Part shown: positions 43,001-53,568 of the stretch, one piece after another
How positions within the stretch are numbered: position 1 is the first letter of the stretch
Layout of the letters: each line of letters opens with the position of its first letter
Assembly (NCBI GenBank): GCA_023212725.1
Contig: JALBYF010000053.1
Coordinates: 62,001-126,000, forward strand
Source of the DNA: Tranzscheliella williamsii
Taxonomy: Eukaryota; Basidiomycota; Ustilaginomycetes; Ustilaginales; Ustilaginaceae
Length of the DNA: 64,000 nt
Direction of reading: 5' to 3'
Program-made: the position numbers and the translations under genes
The notes under the pieces: model-generated
What the model saw: the letters and a program-made list of their open reading frames with translations, nothing else
The model's database searches: none
What the model was told of the DNA's origin: nothing

Positions 43001-43967
43001 TTAGGCGTCCTCGGCGCGGGGCTCCTGGGAGATGGCGCCATAGCCGCCAGAGGCGGGCGAGCCGGCGGGGGCGCAGAGGCTCTCGGGGACGAGGACGTGT
43101 CCCTCGTCCGGGGTGGCGAAGACGAGCCAGGCGCCCCAGACGGGCTTGGCGATGACGTCGAGGACGGCAAAGAAGAGGATCTCCTTGTCGGGGCTCAGCC
43201 GGCCGGTGCCTTCGCTGAGGGCAAAGGCGACGGGGTAGAGAGACCAGACGACGACAAGGGCGAGCGCGACCTGGTTGTAGAGACCGCCGACCTTGGGGCT
43301 GCGGAGGAAGGCAGACGAGCGGCCCGAGGTGACCAGCTGGAAGAGGATCCAGACAAGCGCGACCGTCGAGAAGGTGAAGAAACCCCACTTGCCCACCTTG
43401 GTCGGGTGGACACCGGCAACGACGCCCGTGCCAATCATGATCTCGTCGGCGAAAAGGAGCACAATGATCTCGGCCACGGGCAAGCCGGCCAGCAGCGTAA
43501 GATCGAACAGCAAAAGCGGGGTGGTAACGGCCCAGTCAAGGTCTGCCAACGAGCGCGCCAACAGAAGCGATGCAAGAAAAGGCGGTCAGCATGCTAAACC
43601 GATCCATGCGGGCAAGCTCGTACTTACAGCGAGCAAAGTAGAACTCGCGGGGCGCGTGGGTGTGGTGTCCGCCGCTGTGAGCGAGTGACTTGCCAACGCC
43701 GGTGGCCATGGCAAAGTACGAGATGGCAGCCACGGCCGTGATGAAGAAGGTGGTGGTGTGCATGAGACGGTACCGGTACGAGGCTCGCTGGGAAGCGATG
43801 AAAAACAAGACAGAAGAGGCGGCCATGATGCCAAAGACGACCCAGAGGTACGTGTGGCCATACTGGGTGGCCTGGATGGGATGCTCGAGATGCGGTGGGA
43901 TGGGGGGAATGCCGATATCGGGCTTCTTGAAAGCGTCAAGGACGTCGTCGTAGTAGAACGAGTTCAT
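43001..43967 (-). CDS. Microbial (type 1) rhodopsin, probable light-driven proton pump
   Basis: Exons 43967-43628 and 43542-43001 with an 85-bp intron (GTAAGT...GGCAG) give 293 residues. The splice rebuilds the helix C signature FARYLDWAVTTPLLLFDL. Numbered from the ATG, the retinal-binding lysine is K246 (LDVIAKPVWG) with D242 as second counterion residue. The pump residues are also present: R113, D116, T120, D127, D146, E224 and E234, equivalent to bacteriorhodopsin R82, D85, T89, D96, D115, E194 and E204. Seven helices are visible. The family acts in the fungal plasma membrane or vacuole. A carotenoid or retinal synthesis gene is not in the window. The long open frame upstream begins at a GTG; I use the ATG at 43967. 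Confidence 0.95.
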
Positions 43968-44916
43968 GGTGGGCGACTCTGTCAGAGGTGCGAGGATACA
44001 ATGAATGAAGGGGAGCGGGATCAAACGTGCAAGGATGGTGGCAGGTCGGGAAGCAAACCAGAGCGAAGGGAACGTCTCAATCACAGCGACTGCAGCACAG
44101 TCAGCTTCGGGAGCGGAGCAGGGGAGGAGGGGACGAGAACTCAGGGAGCGTCCTTGGCTCAGCTAAGCAAAGCAGGCAAGCCGCATGCTTGAGCACGTCT
44201 AGTAATGTCGCAGCAGTTTGGCTCTGCACGGTTCGCTCTTTGCTTCGCTCGCTACGAATGGAAACTGGACGGGCAGAGATGTGACTGTGGCCGAGGTGTG
44301 ACTGTGACGGCGCACTTAGGACTGTGACTGCGGCGGCAAGTGCGACTGCGATCCGACTGTGATTTCACCGAGATGAAGGCCAACTGCCTCGCTCATCGGA
44401 CATTCCACAGCAAGCCGTTTGTTCTGCGTTTCGCTTCTGTCAGGTCACCTGATCCTCAATCTCCCCCCTCACTACGCCGTCAACGTCGACAGCTGCGTCG
44501 TAGCAGAACGGGGATGGGCCTGGGAAGCAGTTGCCTCTGCCGCTACGCAAAGCGCGCCTGCTGGCATGAGCTGAATTGAGCGTGGCCGTCATTGAGTTTG
44601 ACTGCCATCATCGATCGATTCGCAGAGACAGAACCCTTGCGTCCTGCATCACCTTCCCCACCGACGCACGGTCATCATCCGATGCAAGCGGATCCCTGCC
44701 TCACCTCCACTTTCGAACTTTCGACGCTGCACTAATCAGCAGGCGTATACAGTTCGGGCACTTTGACACGGCCAACGTCATCGACAGAATTTTGATTTTG
44801 GGAGAGCCAAGAGTGAGTTACGGCAGCTACAACGTGAATTATAATCGTGAAATTGTTGAGGTCCTTTTGATTCCGCAGCACTTCCCATTGAAAGACGCTG
44901 TCCATGTTAGATTGCG
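43968..44916. other. Opsin upstream region
   Basis: About 950 bp between the opsin start and the end of the oxidoreductase gene, both on the minus strand. It contains a cluster of TGTGACTG/ACTGTGAC motifs at 44281-44366, 310-400 bp before the opsin start. No coding region is convincing. Confidence 0.5.
44281..44366. repeat. Cluster of GTGACTG motifs
   Basis: Five or more spaced copies of (T)GTGACTG / GCGACTG / CGACTGTGA within 86 bp, in the opsin promoter region. They recall the tandem at 20958 but are dispersed. Confidence 0.65.
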
Positions 44917-46044
44917 TTACTCCAGATCGACCATCATCTTGCCAATGTTGCGACCTGCAAACATGTCCTGCAACGCGGCCGGGAAATGCTATCAACGGGA
45001 TACAACGGTCAAGGTCAGTTCTTTTGCAACGGCGCATGGCTGGCTGAGACTCGGCGAGCTTACCTCGATGCCCTTCTTCGGGTAGATGTGGCACTCGGCC
45101 TTGATTTTGCCCTGCGAGACCCACTCGGCGATCTGCTTGAGGCCGTTGGCGAACACCTGCTTGTCCCAGAAATGGCTCATGACAATGTAGCCCTGTATCG
45201 TCAGGCACTGTGTCACCACGGTCGTCATGTTTCGGACGCCGCGTAGCTCGTTACCGGAGTTGTATTCCGAGATCTGACCGCAGAGCGCGATCCGGCCAAA
45301 GCGACGCATGTTGAGCAGCGCCTGGTCCAGCACCTCGCCGCCGACATTGTCAAAGTAGACGTCCACTTCCTCCTTGGTGGCTGCCTTGAGCTGCGCCGCG
45401 AAGTCGCCGCTGCGGTAGTCAATGCACTCGTCCGCGCCGAGCTTCTTGACCCACTCGCACTTCTCCTTGCCGCCTGCAATGCCGATGATCTTGGCCGCGC
45501 CGACGATCTTGGCCATCTGGATGACAAACGCGCCGGTAGCGCCGGCCGCGCCAGAGACGAGCAGATTCTCGCCCTTCTTCAGCTTGGCGATCTCCAGCAG
45601 GCCGAAGTAGGCCGCGGGGCCGGCGGCGCCAAATGCCGAAAGGTAGACGCGCGGATCGAGGCCCTTGGACGCGTCGATCTTCTGCAGCGGCATCGCCTTG
45701 AAGGTGGGCTCGTTCAGATTGAGCAGTGCGTATTCGCGCGCGCTCAGGTTGCCGAACACCAGCTCGCCCGTCTGGTAGCCGTCGTGCGACGACGCCACCA
45801 CCTCTCCGTACCCGAGCGCCCACAACGCCTGGTTCAGCGGCGCCGGCGGCCGGTAGGACTTGCGCTCCGACATCGACGTCTTCATCGACGGCTCCAGGCT
45901 CACCGTCTTCACCTTGATCAACACGTATCCCTGTTCCCCCTCTGGCAGCGACGGCACCGGCGCCGACTCGACGGCAAGCGTCGAGTCCGTCACCTCCTTC
46001 TCCGGGCGAGACTTGAGAACAACCTGCTTGTAGGTGCCTGACAT
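44917..46044 (-). CDS. NADP-dependent MDR-type oxidoreductase (alkenal/prostaglandin reductase-like)
   Basis: Exons 46044-45064 and 44988-44917, separated by a 75-bp intron (GTAAGC...GATAG), give 350 residues. Without the intron the reading frame continues into non-family sequence; splicing gives the expected ending ALQDMFAGRNIGKMMVDLE. The nucleotide fold is shown by LLVSGAAGATGAFV (about 160), then CEWVKKLGADECIDY and VDVYFDNVGGEVLDQALL. GYGEVVASSHDGYQTGE is the substrate-side domain. It lacks the zinc-ligand cysteines of classical alcohol dehydrogenases, so it belongs to the zinc-free LTD/PTGR/CurA-like group that reduces C=C bonds of enals and enones. A TATAAAT element is present about 65 bp upstream of the ATG. 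It is divergent from PEX4. Confidence 0.92.
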
Positions 46045-46507
46045 GATTGCTGCTGGTTTGAGACGGTCGTTGCGAGAGGCAGCGTCTTTCTCCCCACAGG
46101 CCCCATTTATACGGATAAAAGGACCAGTCAGCCACATGGCCGGATGCGTCTAGAATTACTTCCATTGTTTTCCACTCGGCAGAAATTGACTCTGTCGGTC
46201 CGAGCAACCGGCAGGAGCCGGCCGGCATTCAAACCGATCTAACAGGGCTATCTACCTTTCCGGCCGGCTAGCCAACTTATGGCCGGCCCGTGTGAAAAGC
46301 ACAAAGTATCTGGCTCTCCCGCTCTCCCGCTCTCCCCGATCTTGCTTCTCCACGGCATCCACCATCACTTGCCGTACGACCTCGTGCACGCAGCGGCGAG
46401 CGCAACGCAGTCCGAAAGTTTCATCAAGTGAGCCGGACGCTGGTACGGCTAGCTTTGGCACCGGTTCGACAGGCGGGCGCGACTCGGCGAGCGGGGGGTG
46501 GCACACG
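46045..46507. other. Divergent promoter, oxidoreductase / PEX4
   Basis: 463 bp between the two ATGs. It carries a TATA box for the oxidoreductase (46105-46111). The PEX4 side is CT-rich with repeated CTCTCCCG. The long open frame through this region begins at a GTG and is not coding. Confidence 0.5.
46105..46111 (-). promoter_or_regulatory. TATA box before the oxidoreductase gene
   Basis: TATAAAT on the minus strand, 61-67 bp upstream of the ATG at 46044. It fits a strong or inducible core promoter, as expected for a detoxification reductase. Confidence 0.55.
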
Positions 46508-47029
46508 ATGGCGTCGGGCGCGGCGGCGAAGCGGCTGATGAAGGAGTGGCAGGTGGTGCAGAAGGAGCTGGGGGTGGGCGGGGGGGTGCGGAGCGCGGGG
46601 GCGAATCCGGACCTGGTGGAGCTGCGGCCGTGGGATGCGGAGGGGGAGGATCTGCTGGAGTGGATCGCCGTGATCCGCGGGCCGGCCGGCGGCGCGTACG
46701 CGGGCGGCCTCTTCGAGCTCGGCATCCAAATCCCCACCACCTACCCGACCAAACCGCCGACGATCCAGTTCCGCACCCGCATCTTCCACCCCAACGTCGC
46801 ATGGACCTCGGGCGCCATCTGCCTCGACATCCTCCAGGCACAGTGGTCCCCCGCTTGGACCCTCAGCTCCGCCTGCACCGCCATCCTCGCCCTCCTCGAC
46901 GCCCCAGAACCAGACAGCCCCCTTAACGTAGACGCTGCAACTCTCTACCGCACCACAGACACCCGCGCCTACCGCTCCATGTGCCGCCTCTACACCCGTC
47001 TCTACGCGGAACCCGCCCCCTCGAACTAA
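46508..47029 (+). CDS. PEX4: Peroxisomal ubiquitin-conjugating enzyme E2 (Pex4)
   Basis: 173 residues from the first ATG of the frame (upstream extension only to GTG). It has an E2 fold with HPNV (IFHPNVAW) and the active cysteine C105 in GAICLDILQAQWSPAWTL. The sequence ILALLDAPEPDSPLNVDAATLYR matches Pex4 better than other E2 groups. Pex4 mono-ubiquitinates the import receptor Pex5 at the peroxisome membrane, bound to Pex22, so the receptor can be recycled. A Gly/Val-rich insertion between the first helix and first strand (about 20-31) is unusual. It converges on the phospholipase D gene (223 bp). Confidence 0.9.
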   Translation: MASGAAAKRLMKEWQVVQKELGVGGGVRSAGANPDLVELRPWDAEGEDLLEWIAVIRGPAGGAYAGGLFELGIQIPTTYPTKPPTIQFRTRIFHPNVAWTSGAICLDILQAQWSPAWTLSSACTAILALLDAPEPDSPLNVDAATLYRTTDTRAYRSMCRLYTRLYAEPAPSN

Positions 47030-47252
47030 CCCTCCCACCCCACCGTGGCATCACACACTCATGACTTGTACTTGCTTTCGTCTGTATCACTACTATGCAT
47101 CATCTGCCACTTCCTTCCGCAGCCGTATCGCGATTTGCGCTCAGGGGTCACATGATCGAGTCGATGGTGCAATTGCAAAGTACGAACAGGGTATGCTAAG
47201 ACAAAAGGAAGCGGGGTAGGGACAAGGGGCGCACGGCGTGCCATGTGACTCA

Positions 47253-50200
47253 TCAGTCGTAAATCAGGAGCGGGTTGATGCGGTCCATGGCGAAGAGGAA
47301 GTTGTTCGACTGGTCCTCGGCCTCGAGGAAGCGGGTGGGGTGGAGGACGAGGGTGCCGCGGCACTCTTCGAGGAGCGACTCCATCTGGTCTAGTTCCTTG
47401 AGGGTGAAGCCTTCAGCGGGCTGGCCCTTGGCGGTGGAGTCGTGGGCGGTGGAGGTGGAGGCGGAGTCCTTGGGGGGTGCGTCGTCTTGGTGGATCTTCT
47501 TCTCGGCGGTGTTGGCGAGGCTGCTGGGGGCGACCTGGCCGGCGGGCCCGCCGACGCTGGCGCCCGGTGCGCTGTGCGCCTGCGCATCGCGCTCCGAGGT
47601 GGACTCCTTGGAGCTAAACTTGCCCGAGCGCGCCAGCCGGTCCGCCCAGGCACCGTACGCCTTGTACTCGGCCCACGTCGTCACCGTGTCGTCCGGCACG
47701 CACTTGAACACCTTGCGGTAGATCTGCGTGTTGTGCACCGCGCACGTCAGCCAATAGTCGTGGTAGAACTGGTCATCCAGCGGATCACTAAACCCGAACG
47801 GATCGATCTCGAGCGAGTAGGCAGGCAGGTTCCACAGGTTGCCCGACATCCGGTTCGAGATCTTCCGCCGCAGATCCTCGCCCCCGCCATGCCCCGAATC
47901 TTCGCTCATGTACCGCCCACGCGAGCCAGGCGTCCGCAGCATCTCGTGCTCCCGCTCCGTTCCAATGCTCGACCGGCTGCCGGACGCCGTCAACCGATGA
48001 TTTTCCGCCGAGCTCCGAATGCGCGTCGAGCCAGACCTCCTTGGCGGCTCCTTTCCGTTCGAGCTCGAAGCCCGATGAGGCGCAGTTCCGTTGACGCCGT
48101 ATCCATCTCTAGCGAGGACCTTTTCCTCCAGCGTGGGCTCAAGCACGGTCTCATACTTGCCGTCGACAAATTTGTTGGTCTGCTCGCCTCGGACCGCCTG
48201 ATCGACGCGCTCGTCGCGCGCAGCGTGGTACCGGTCGTTCTGATTCAGGGCAGGTTCCTCTTCCTTGGACCCTGTCAGCGTCGCCTTGTCCTTCGGCGGT
48301 TCGTGCTCTTTGCTTTTAATGATGTCCTTGATCTGACGCCGGACTTCGGAGCCAGTGCCATGGCCCAGGCGATCTGCCAAGTTCGTGGCATCGTCCTTCA
48401 GCGCCTGGCGGCTACTTTGGGCTTCGACGATTTTGGAGCCGGACGACGCCGACTCTGCCTTCCTGTTCCGCCCTCCGTGGCTCTGTTCCTGGTCCGGATC
48501 CCATTCATCTTCGGTATCGGCCTCTTCCTCTTCCTCGGAGGCGAACGAGGTGCCTGCCATGGAGCTGCCGCGACCTTGACCTGTATGCGGGTCTTGGCTG
48601 TTCCTGCGCTCATTTGCTTCGAGCTCGTCCACGTCCACGCCCAAGTGCTCGCGCATCAGCCGGACGCGCATCGTGTGGGCGAATCGGCCGACCTTGTAGG
48701 GTTCACCAGCCATGGTGCTGTCGATCATGTCGTGGTCCCGGATCACGCACGCTAGCTCCGAATCGCGGTCGCCCCGCTGACTGCGCTCATTGATGTTGGC
48801 AGAGCCGATAATGGCCAGCCGGTCGTCGACGATCATGATTTTGTCGTGCAGGTAGATCTGCTCGGTCGTCAGCTGTCCACCGCGCAGCTTGCCCCAGGTG
48901 CGTAGAGAGAAGAAGCTGATGTACTGCTCGGGGTCGATGCCTTCTCGGCGCAGCTTGCCAAAGATCGAGTGCTCGCCCCTCGAGATGGATCGGTTCTGCA
49001 GTTCGACAATCAGGCGCACCGACGAGGCATCCGGATGATCGATGGGCATGGGGAATCCCGGGATGAGCGGGATCACGATAACCGCCCTCCACGGTGTGCC
49101 TTCGCGGTGCGCCCGGATAATTCGGCTCACCAGGGCCTCCCCGATCTGGTTCTCAATCTTGTTGCCTTCGACCACCGTAGACGTAACAAAGAACTGATTC
49201 TCGATGTAGACAAAGTGGTCGCTCATCTGAATGGACTTGAGGTAGGCATTCTGAATGGAATGCTCGATCTTGCTCGATGTTCCCAAGCTCCAAGGTCCCG
49301 CCGATCGGCAGATCTGAACCTCACAGGTGCCTACAATACCGTACTTTTGCAGCTCCTCCCGAGTAAAGTCTGGCGGAGGGAGGAGAAAGGGCATCTGGCG
49401 GGTGTGATTTTTGATGCGCAGCAAGAAGTTCCATCGTTGGATGAAGTGGCGGCAGAGGTCTCGGGCTGCCTGGCCCACGAGCTGGAGACCGACATCGTGC
49501 CACGGCATCCGCGGGAACTTGTCTCTGGCGAAGAGATCCTCTCCAGGTTTGCTGAGCGTATGCCATTCCATGACTCGTTCATTGGCATAGTCCTGACCGG
49601 GCCAGATATGCGCCTCGCGGCCGTTGCGGCCCGGCCCCAACAAATCTGGATGACTGGACAGACCATGGTCCTTCTCGGATTCTCCGTCCCGCTTATGGTA
49701 GAGGGCGTCATCCACAAGCACATGGGCCGGCGTGTCGTAACGACCGAAGCAGAGGTCGAAGCCTCCCATAAAGGCGATCGTTTCATCGATCACACAAAGC
49801 TTCTCGTGATGAGCCCAGTAGAACGTTCCGGTCTGGAAATGACTTGGCGATCGCTGGACAAAGATGTTCCGGTGCAGACCGATCAGACGTTGCTTGGTGT
49901 AGTTGGAGTCGGTGGGCGTAAAATTGTTCGAGACCTCGTTGTAGATGATGACGAAGATCTTGACGCCTTCTTCGGCCTTCTTTTTCAGGATGTTGTCGAG
50001 TCGCCATTTAGGGTGTCCGGGTCGTCGCAGGTAGAGCTCTGGACTGAGCCACCAATCGTGAATGAAGACGCGATCTTTGGCCATCATAAGCGCCTTGCTC
50101 AGATTCCAGTAGTAATCACGGCCATCAACAAGCCACTGAGCCGAAGCATTGAGGCGGATCGGAGCGAAGCTGTCGAAGCGGTTGCTGCCACCAAAGATGT

Positions 50201-52595
50201 TGCGCGCGGCCATCTTTTCTATCGAGACGATGAACTGCTCCATCATACGCTCGTTCTTAGCGACGAGCTTTAGCTTTCTCTCAGCGTTGCGGATGTAGAA
50301 GGTATGACTGCTGGCGTGCCTCTGCGACTCGTCCTGGACATTGCGCTTTTCTGGCTCACTGTCCTTAAAATGACCATCTGTCAACAGCGCAGTCTGGTCG
50401 TACGAGGAGCTTTTGGCGGCAGAGGGGTCCGACTGGCCAGAATTTTCGGCGTGAGCGGCGCCCTTCTTTTCGTCGCTGTGAGTGAAACCGTGAGCGATAT
50501 GCATGGTTTGCTTGTAGAGCCGCTTGGGTCGCTCCACCTTGAATTCGGTGTCCATCAGGAAAACATCATAGACCTGCAGTGTGTCAGGTTCGTTGACAAT
50601 GGCGATGAAGCTCTCCCGAACGATAAACCATTTGGGTTCGTAAGCCTTAGCCCATCGGGCGGGAGTCAGGATGTTCTTTTGATCCTTCTTGCGTGAAGAG
50701 CGAGAAAGGATGCGGAGATAGCCCTGCTTGCCCTGCTGACCACCCCTGCTGGCCAGCGAGACTGACAAGGCCGAGATCTCGAAGAACTTGCAGAGCCGGT
50801 TCGCCTCAGCTCGGAACATGGTGCGCCGGATGAGCTCGATGATGTAGTTCTCCAGACTATCTCTCTGCGCTTTGGCGAAATCGGCACGCGATGTTTTACC
50901 CTGCCTCTGAAGCTGATTGAAGTAGGGCAGACTCATCTTGGGGAAGCTCGGCAGACCGACCTCGCCTTCCGTGTTCCCGATAGACCTTCCAAGGTAGCCC
51001 CGAAGGGCAGCAGCACGGTAATGAGCATGCAGATTGATAAAATCTCGTAGCTCTCTATAAATCACCCACTTGACCAGACCATCTCCGTATTCCAGCTCGA
51101 TGCGGAAAACAGCGTGGGTATTGTGCATCGGATTGACGCTGTCGGTCACTCGGAGACGGAGATGGTTCAACAGGACAGGAATTCTGCGATGCTTCGACTC
51201 GTCTCTCTCGATAGCCATTTTCAGCAGAAAGACAGGCAGTACGCCAGTTTGCAGCTCGTTGGCAAGGTTGAGGCCGGTAGCGCCAGACTTTTTCTGCTCC
51301 TGCTTGGTCTTTTGCGAATCTCTTACCTTTTTTTTCAGTTGAGCCCATCGAGTGGTGCCCTGCGTTGCGCCAGGGCTTGCTGATTGGCCTTCCGGAGCGG
51401 CGTCGGAAGGCTTGTTGGAGCCGCCGAGCATGATCTTGGTGATGGCGCGCAGCTTCTGGGCATCAGGAGCCAGATCTGGCGTTGCGACATTGTCGTCATC
51501 CTGCTGCTCTCCTGATGAGTTGGCTGCATTCTCGCCAGAAGGAGTGCTAGGCTCAAAAGCATTTCGCAGCTTGTTGGAGTTTTCTGCCCATTTGGACGAG
51601 GGTGGAGAGTTGGTGACACTGGACTGCTCCGGCTCCTTGGCCGTTTCGCCTTTGGGGCTTTGCAACCTATCGTTCACACTACGAGATCGAGTGACGCGGT
51701 TTGAACCAGCGCCAAACAAGTGGAGACCCGGGCGGGAAGGCGTTGCGGCATCGAAGAAGCCACTGAACTTGCTGGAGCCTTTTTCCTCCTGCGACTTGCG
51801 GGGAGTGCTGGAACCTGGCTCCTCGGTAGTGGGGCTGAAGCTAGAGAAACGGCGCTTCCACGTGCCCGTTGCCTGCTGCTCTTTCATCTTCTGAATCTTG
51901 GCGCGCTGCTTTTCGTCAGGTCTTGAGGCCCACGCGGGACCTCGATGGGCGGCATGTTCTTGGTTGGCGTCGTCGGCGAGCTCGCGTTGCTTGTGATGAA
52001 GATAATGATGCTTCTCATCGGGTTGATTTCGCTCCGAGTGGATGGGCCCACCGAGCTCGGCAGAAGCGGCTTCGGGCATGGTCTTCTTTTTAATGTTGGC
52101 GTAGGAGCCATCAAGCTGGTTCTCAAGCTGTTTGTCGAGCTTGCTGCCTCGTCTCTGTGCGGCGACTCCTTCATCTCCCAAGGCCTTATCGATGAGCGAC
52201 TGTCCCATATCATCGTGGCGATCTGTCCTGTTCGAGCTGCCTTTGTGATGTTGTTGAACCTGGGGTGAGCCGACCTCATTGGCTTGAACGTGATCGCGCT
52301 GACTTGCATCCCTTTCACGTGTGCTGGAATCCCCAGCAGCCGGGTGGTTCACGGTAGCACGGGGGTCGTTGGGGTGGTTGCCGGGACCTGCAGCGTACTG
52401 CTGGCTCTCTTCGCTAGAGCGGCCTGGCTTAGCTGAAGTAGCCTCGTTTGTACCCCCGGACTTGCTGCCGTTCGCTTGATCCTGTGGCTGCTCGCCCGGG
52501 GTCGCACTCTCGGCCAGCGAAGAGAGACCTGTAGCTTGCGCTGCAGCATCCCACGCCTGGTGAGCCAGGTCGGCAAAGGAAGTGCCGGAAGCCAT
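47253..52595 (-). CDS. Phospholipase D (PLD1/Spo14 family, PX-PH-HKD)
   Basis: 1780 residues from the ATG at 52595 (the open frame extends only to TTG). It hydrolyses phosphatidylcholine to phosphatidic acid and choline. Order of domains: a charged disordered N-terminus (about 1-470), a PX domain (about 478-610, with AVFRIELEYGDGLVKWVIYR), a PH domain (about 625-800), HKD motif 1 at HHEKLCVID (H930, K932, D937), HKD motif 2 at HDKIMIVDDRLAIIGSAN (H1250, K1252, D1257), then a long acidic/basic insertion and a conserved C-terminal block (LWNLPAYSLEIDPFGFSDP and YREVFK-like IYRKVFKCVPDDTV). The spacing and both HKD motifs are intact, so it should be active. Spo14-like enzymes are regulated by PIP2 and act in secretion, sporulation or morphogenesis. 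Confidence 0.96.
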   Translation of the reverse strand: MASGTSFADLAHQAWDAAAQATGLSSLAESATPGEQPQDQANGSKSGGTNEATSAKPGRSSEESQQYAAGPGNHPNDPRATVNHPAAGDSSTRERDASQRDHVQANEVGSPQVQQHHKGSSNRTDRHDDMGQSLIDKALGDEGVAAQRRGSKLDKQLENQLDGSYANIKKKTMPEAASAELGGPIHSERNQPDEKHHYLHHKQRELADDANQEHAAHRGPAWASRPDEKQRAKIQKMKEQQATGTWKRRFSSFSPTTEEPGSSTPRKSQEEKGSSKFSGFFDAATPSRPGLHLFGAGSNRVTRSRSVNDRLQSPKGETAKEPEQSSVTNSPPSSKWAENSNKLRNAFEPSTPSGENAANSSGEQQDDDNVATPDLAPDAQKLRAITKIMLGGSNKPSDAAPEGQSASPGATQGTTRWAQLKKKVRDSQKTKQEQKKSGATGLNLANELQTGVLPVFLLKMAIERDESKHRRIPVLLNHLRLRVTDSVNPMHNTHAVFRIELEYGDGLVKWVIYRELRDFINLHAHYRAAALRGYLGRSIGNTEGEVGLPSFPKMSLPYFNQLQRQGKTSRADFAKAQRDSLENYIIELIRRTMFRAEANRLCKFFEISALSVSLASRGGQQGKQGYLRILSRSSRKKDQKNILTPARWAKAYEPKWFIVRESFIAIVNEPDTLQVYDVFLMDTEFKVERPKRLYKQTMHIAHGFTHSDEKKGAAHAENSGQSDPSAAKSSSYDQTALLTDGHFKDSEPEKRNVQDESQRHASSHTFYIRNAERKLKLVAKNERMMEQFIVSIEKMAARNIFGGSNRFDSFAPIRLNASAQWLVDGRDYYWNLSKALMMAKDRVFIHDWWLSPELYLRRPGHPKWRLDNILKKKAEEGVKIFVIIYNEVSNNFTPTDSNYTKQRLIGLHRNIFVQRSPSHFQTGTFYWAHHEKLCVIDETIAFMGGFDLCFGRYDTPAHVLVDDALYHKRDGESEKDHGLSSHPDLLGPGRNGREAHIWPGQDYANERVMEWHTLSKPGEDLFARDKFPRMPWHDVGLQLVGQAARDLCRHFIQRWNFLLRIKNHTRQMPFLLPPPDFTREELQKYGIVGTCEVQICRSAGPWSLGTSSKIEHSIQNAYLKSIQMSDHFVYIENQFFVTSTVVEGNKIENQIGEALVSRIIRAHREGTPWRAVIVIPLIPGFPMPIDHPDASSVRLIVELQNRSISRGEHSIFGKLRREGIDPEQYISFFSLRTWGKLRGGQLTTEQIYLHDKIMIVDDRLAIIGSANINERSQRGDRDSELACVIRDHDMIDSTMAGEPYKVGRFAHTMRVRLMREHLGVDVDELEANERRNSQDPHTGQGRGSSMAGTSFASEEEEEADTEDEWDPDQEQSHGGRNRKAESASSGSKIVEAQSSRQALKDDATNLADRLGHGTGSEVRRQIKDIIKSKEHEPPKDKATLTGSKEEEPALNQNDRYHAARDERVDQAVRGEQTNKFVDGKYETVLEPTLEEKVLARDGYGVNGTAPHRASSSNGKEPPRRSGSTRIRSSAENHRLTASGSRSSIGTEREHEMLRTPGSRGRYMSEDSGHGGGEDLRRKISNRMSGNLWNLPAYSLEIDPFGFSDPLDDQFYHDYWLTCAVHNTQIYRKVFKCVPDDTVTTWAEYKAYGAWADRLARSGKFSSKESTSERDAQAHSAPGASVGGPAGQVAPSSLANTAEKKIHQDDAPPKDSASTSTAHDSTAKGQPAEGFTLKELDQMESLLEECRGTLVLHPTRFLEAEDQSNNFLFAMDRINPLLIYD

Positions 52596-53568
52596 TGTCC
52601 ACGCGGGCAAGTTGCTTCCCAGAACCTCCTGGCGTCAGTGTCAACGCTCTATGGACGTACACGAGGTCAACGAAGCAACGAGTGAGAAGCAGGCTCTGGT
52701 GGTGCTTCGAAATAGATAGGGACACGATGAAGAGAGAGGGCGCAGTAGATTCTTGAGAACAGATACGGTAGAATCACCGAGATGGGATTCAGTCACAGTG
52801 GACTATAGGCCGATTGTGGTTGGCTTTTGCCAGCCCTGAGAGCTCGCTTGGGGGACGCGAGGCCAATTACGACTCACATTCAGTTCGTAACTGCAGTGAG
52901 GCACGGCATCGTACTGTGTACCTCTAGTGCAGCAGAGTGTGGGTTCTCCTGAGATGCGTGGCCCTATGTCTGTTGTGCAGGATGACGGAATTCGACTCGG
53001 CGCGGCGACTATCGCGTACATATCCATGGGCATCTCGAAATGTAAGATCGAGGGTCGAGTTTCTATCACGCTGTGGCCCGCCTATACGTCCGCTGCCGCC
53101 ACTGCCCCTCTCTGCCGCCACGGGTCCTCAATGAGCTGACGAGTCATCCATACCTGATGTGACTACTGTAACTCTACATGAACGAGACAATCGCATAGAT
53201 GAGATGGGATTGGGTGTGAACATGCATTGGGGAGCTGCGCGTCGAAGTCGACCTGGTCAGCGCACACAGGTATTGTAGAAAGAGGGTAGACATGGAGTCC
53301 CTGCCACCTCACGAGTTCTTATCGATGTGCAGCAACAAGCCAGTCAAGACGCCCAGGGTGATTTGAGAGAAAAGAGGTATACTAGGACATTCGACCTTCT
53401 ATGCGAGTGACAAGCAGGGATCGAGTTATGCCAAAAAGATGATTGGCGGAGCTGAGCCGATCAGCTGGACAATGAAACTCGGAGAGGGCTTGAGTGGCGA
53501 TGCATAGTGTGCATATCTGTGTATGAGTGCGGTTGCCTATGCCGGTTTAGGTGTATAGGTGTATAGGC
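52596..53568. other. Intergenic region, phospholipase D upstream
   Basis: About 970 bp between PLD and RRP15, both on the minus strand. A CAGTCACAGT copy of the recurring motif lies at 52790-52800, about 195 bp before the PLD start. No gene seen. Confidence 0.5.
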
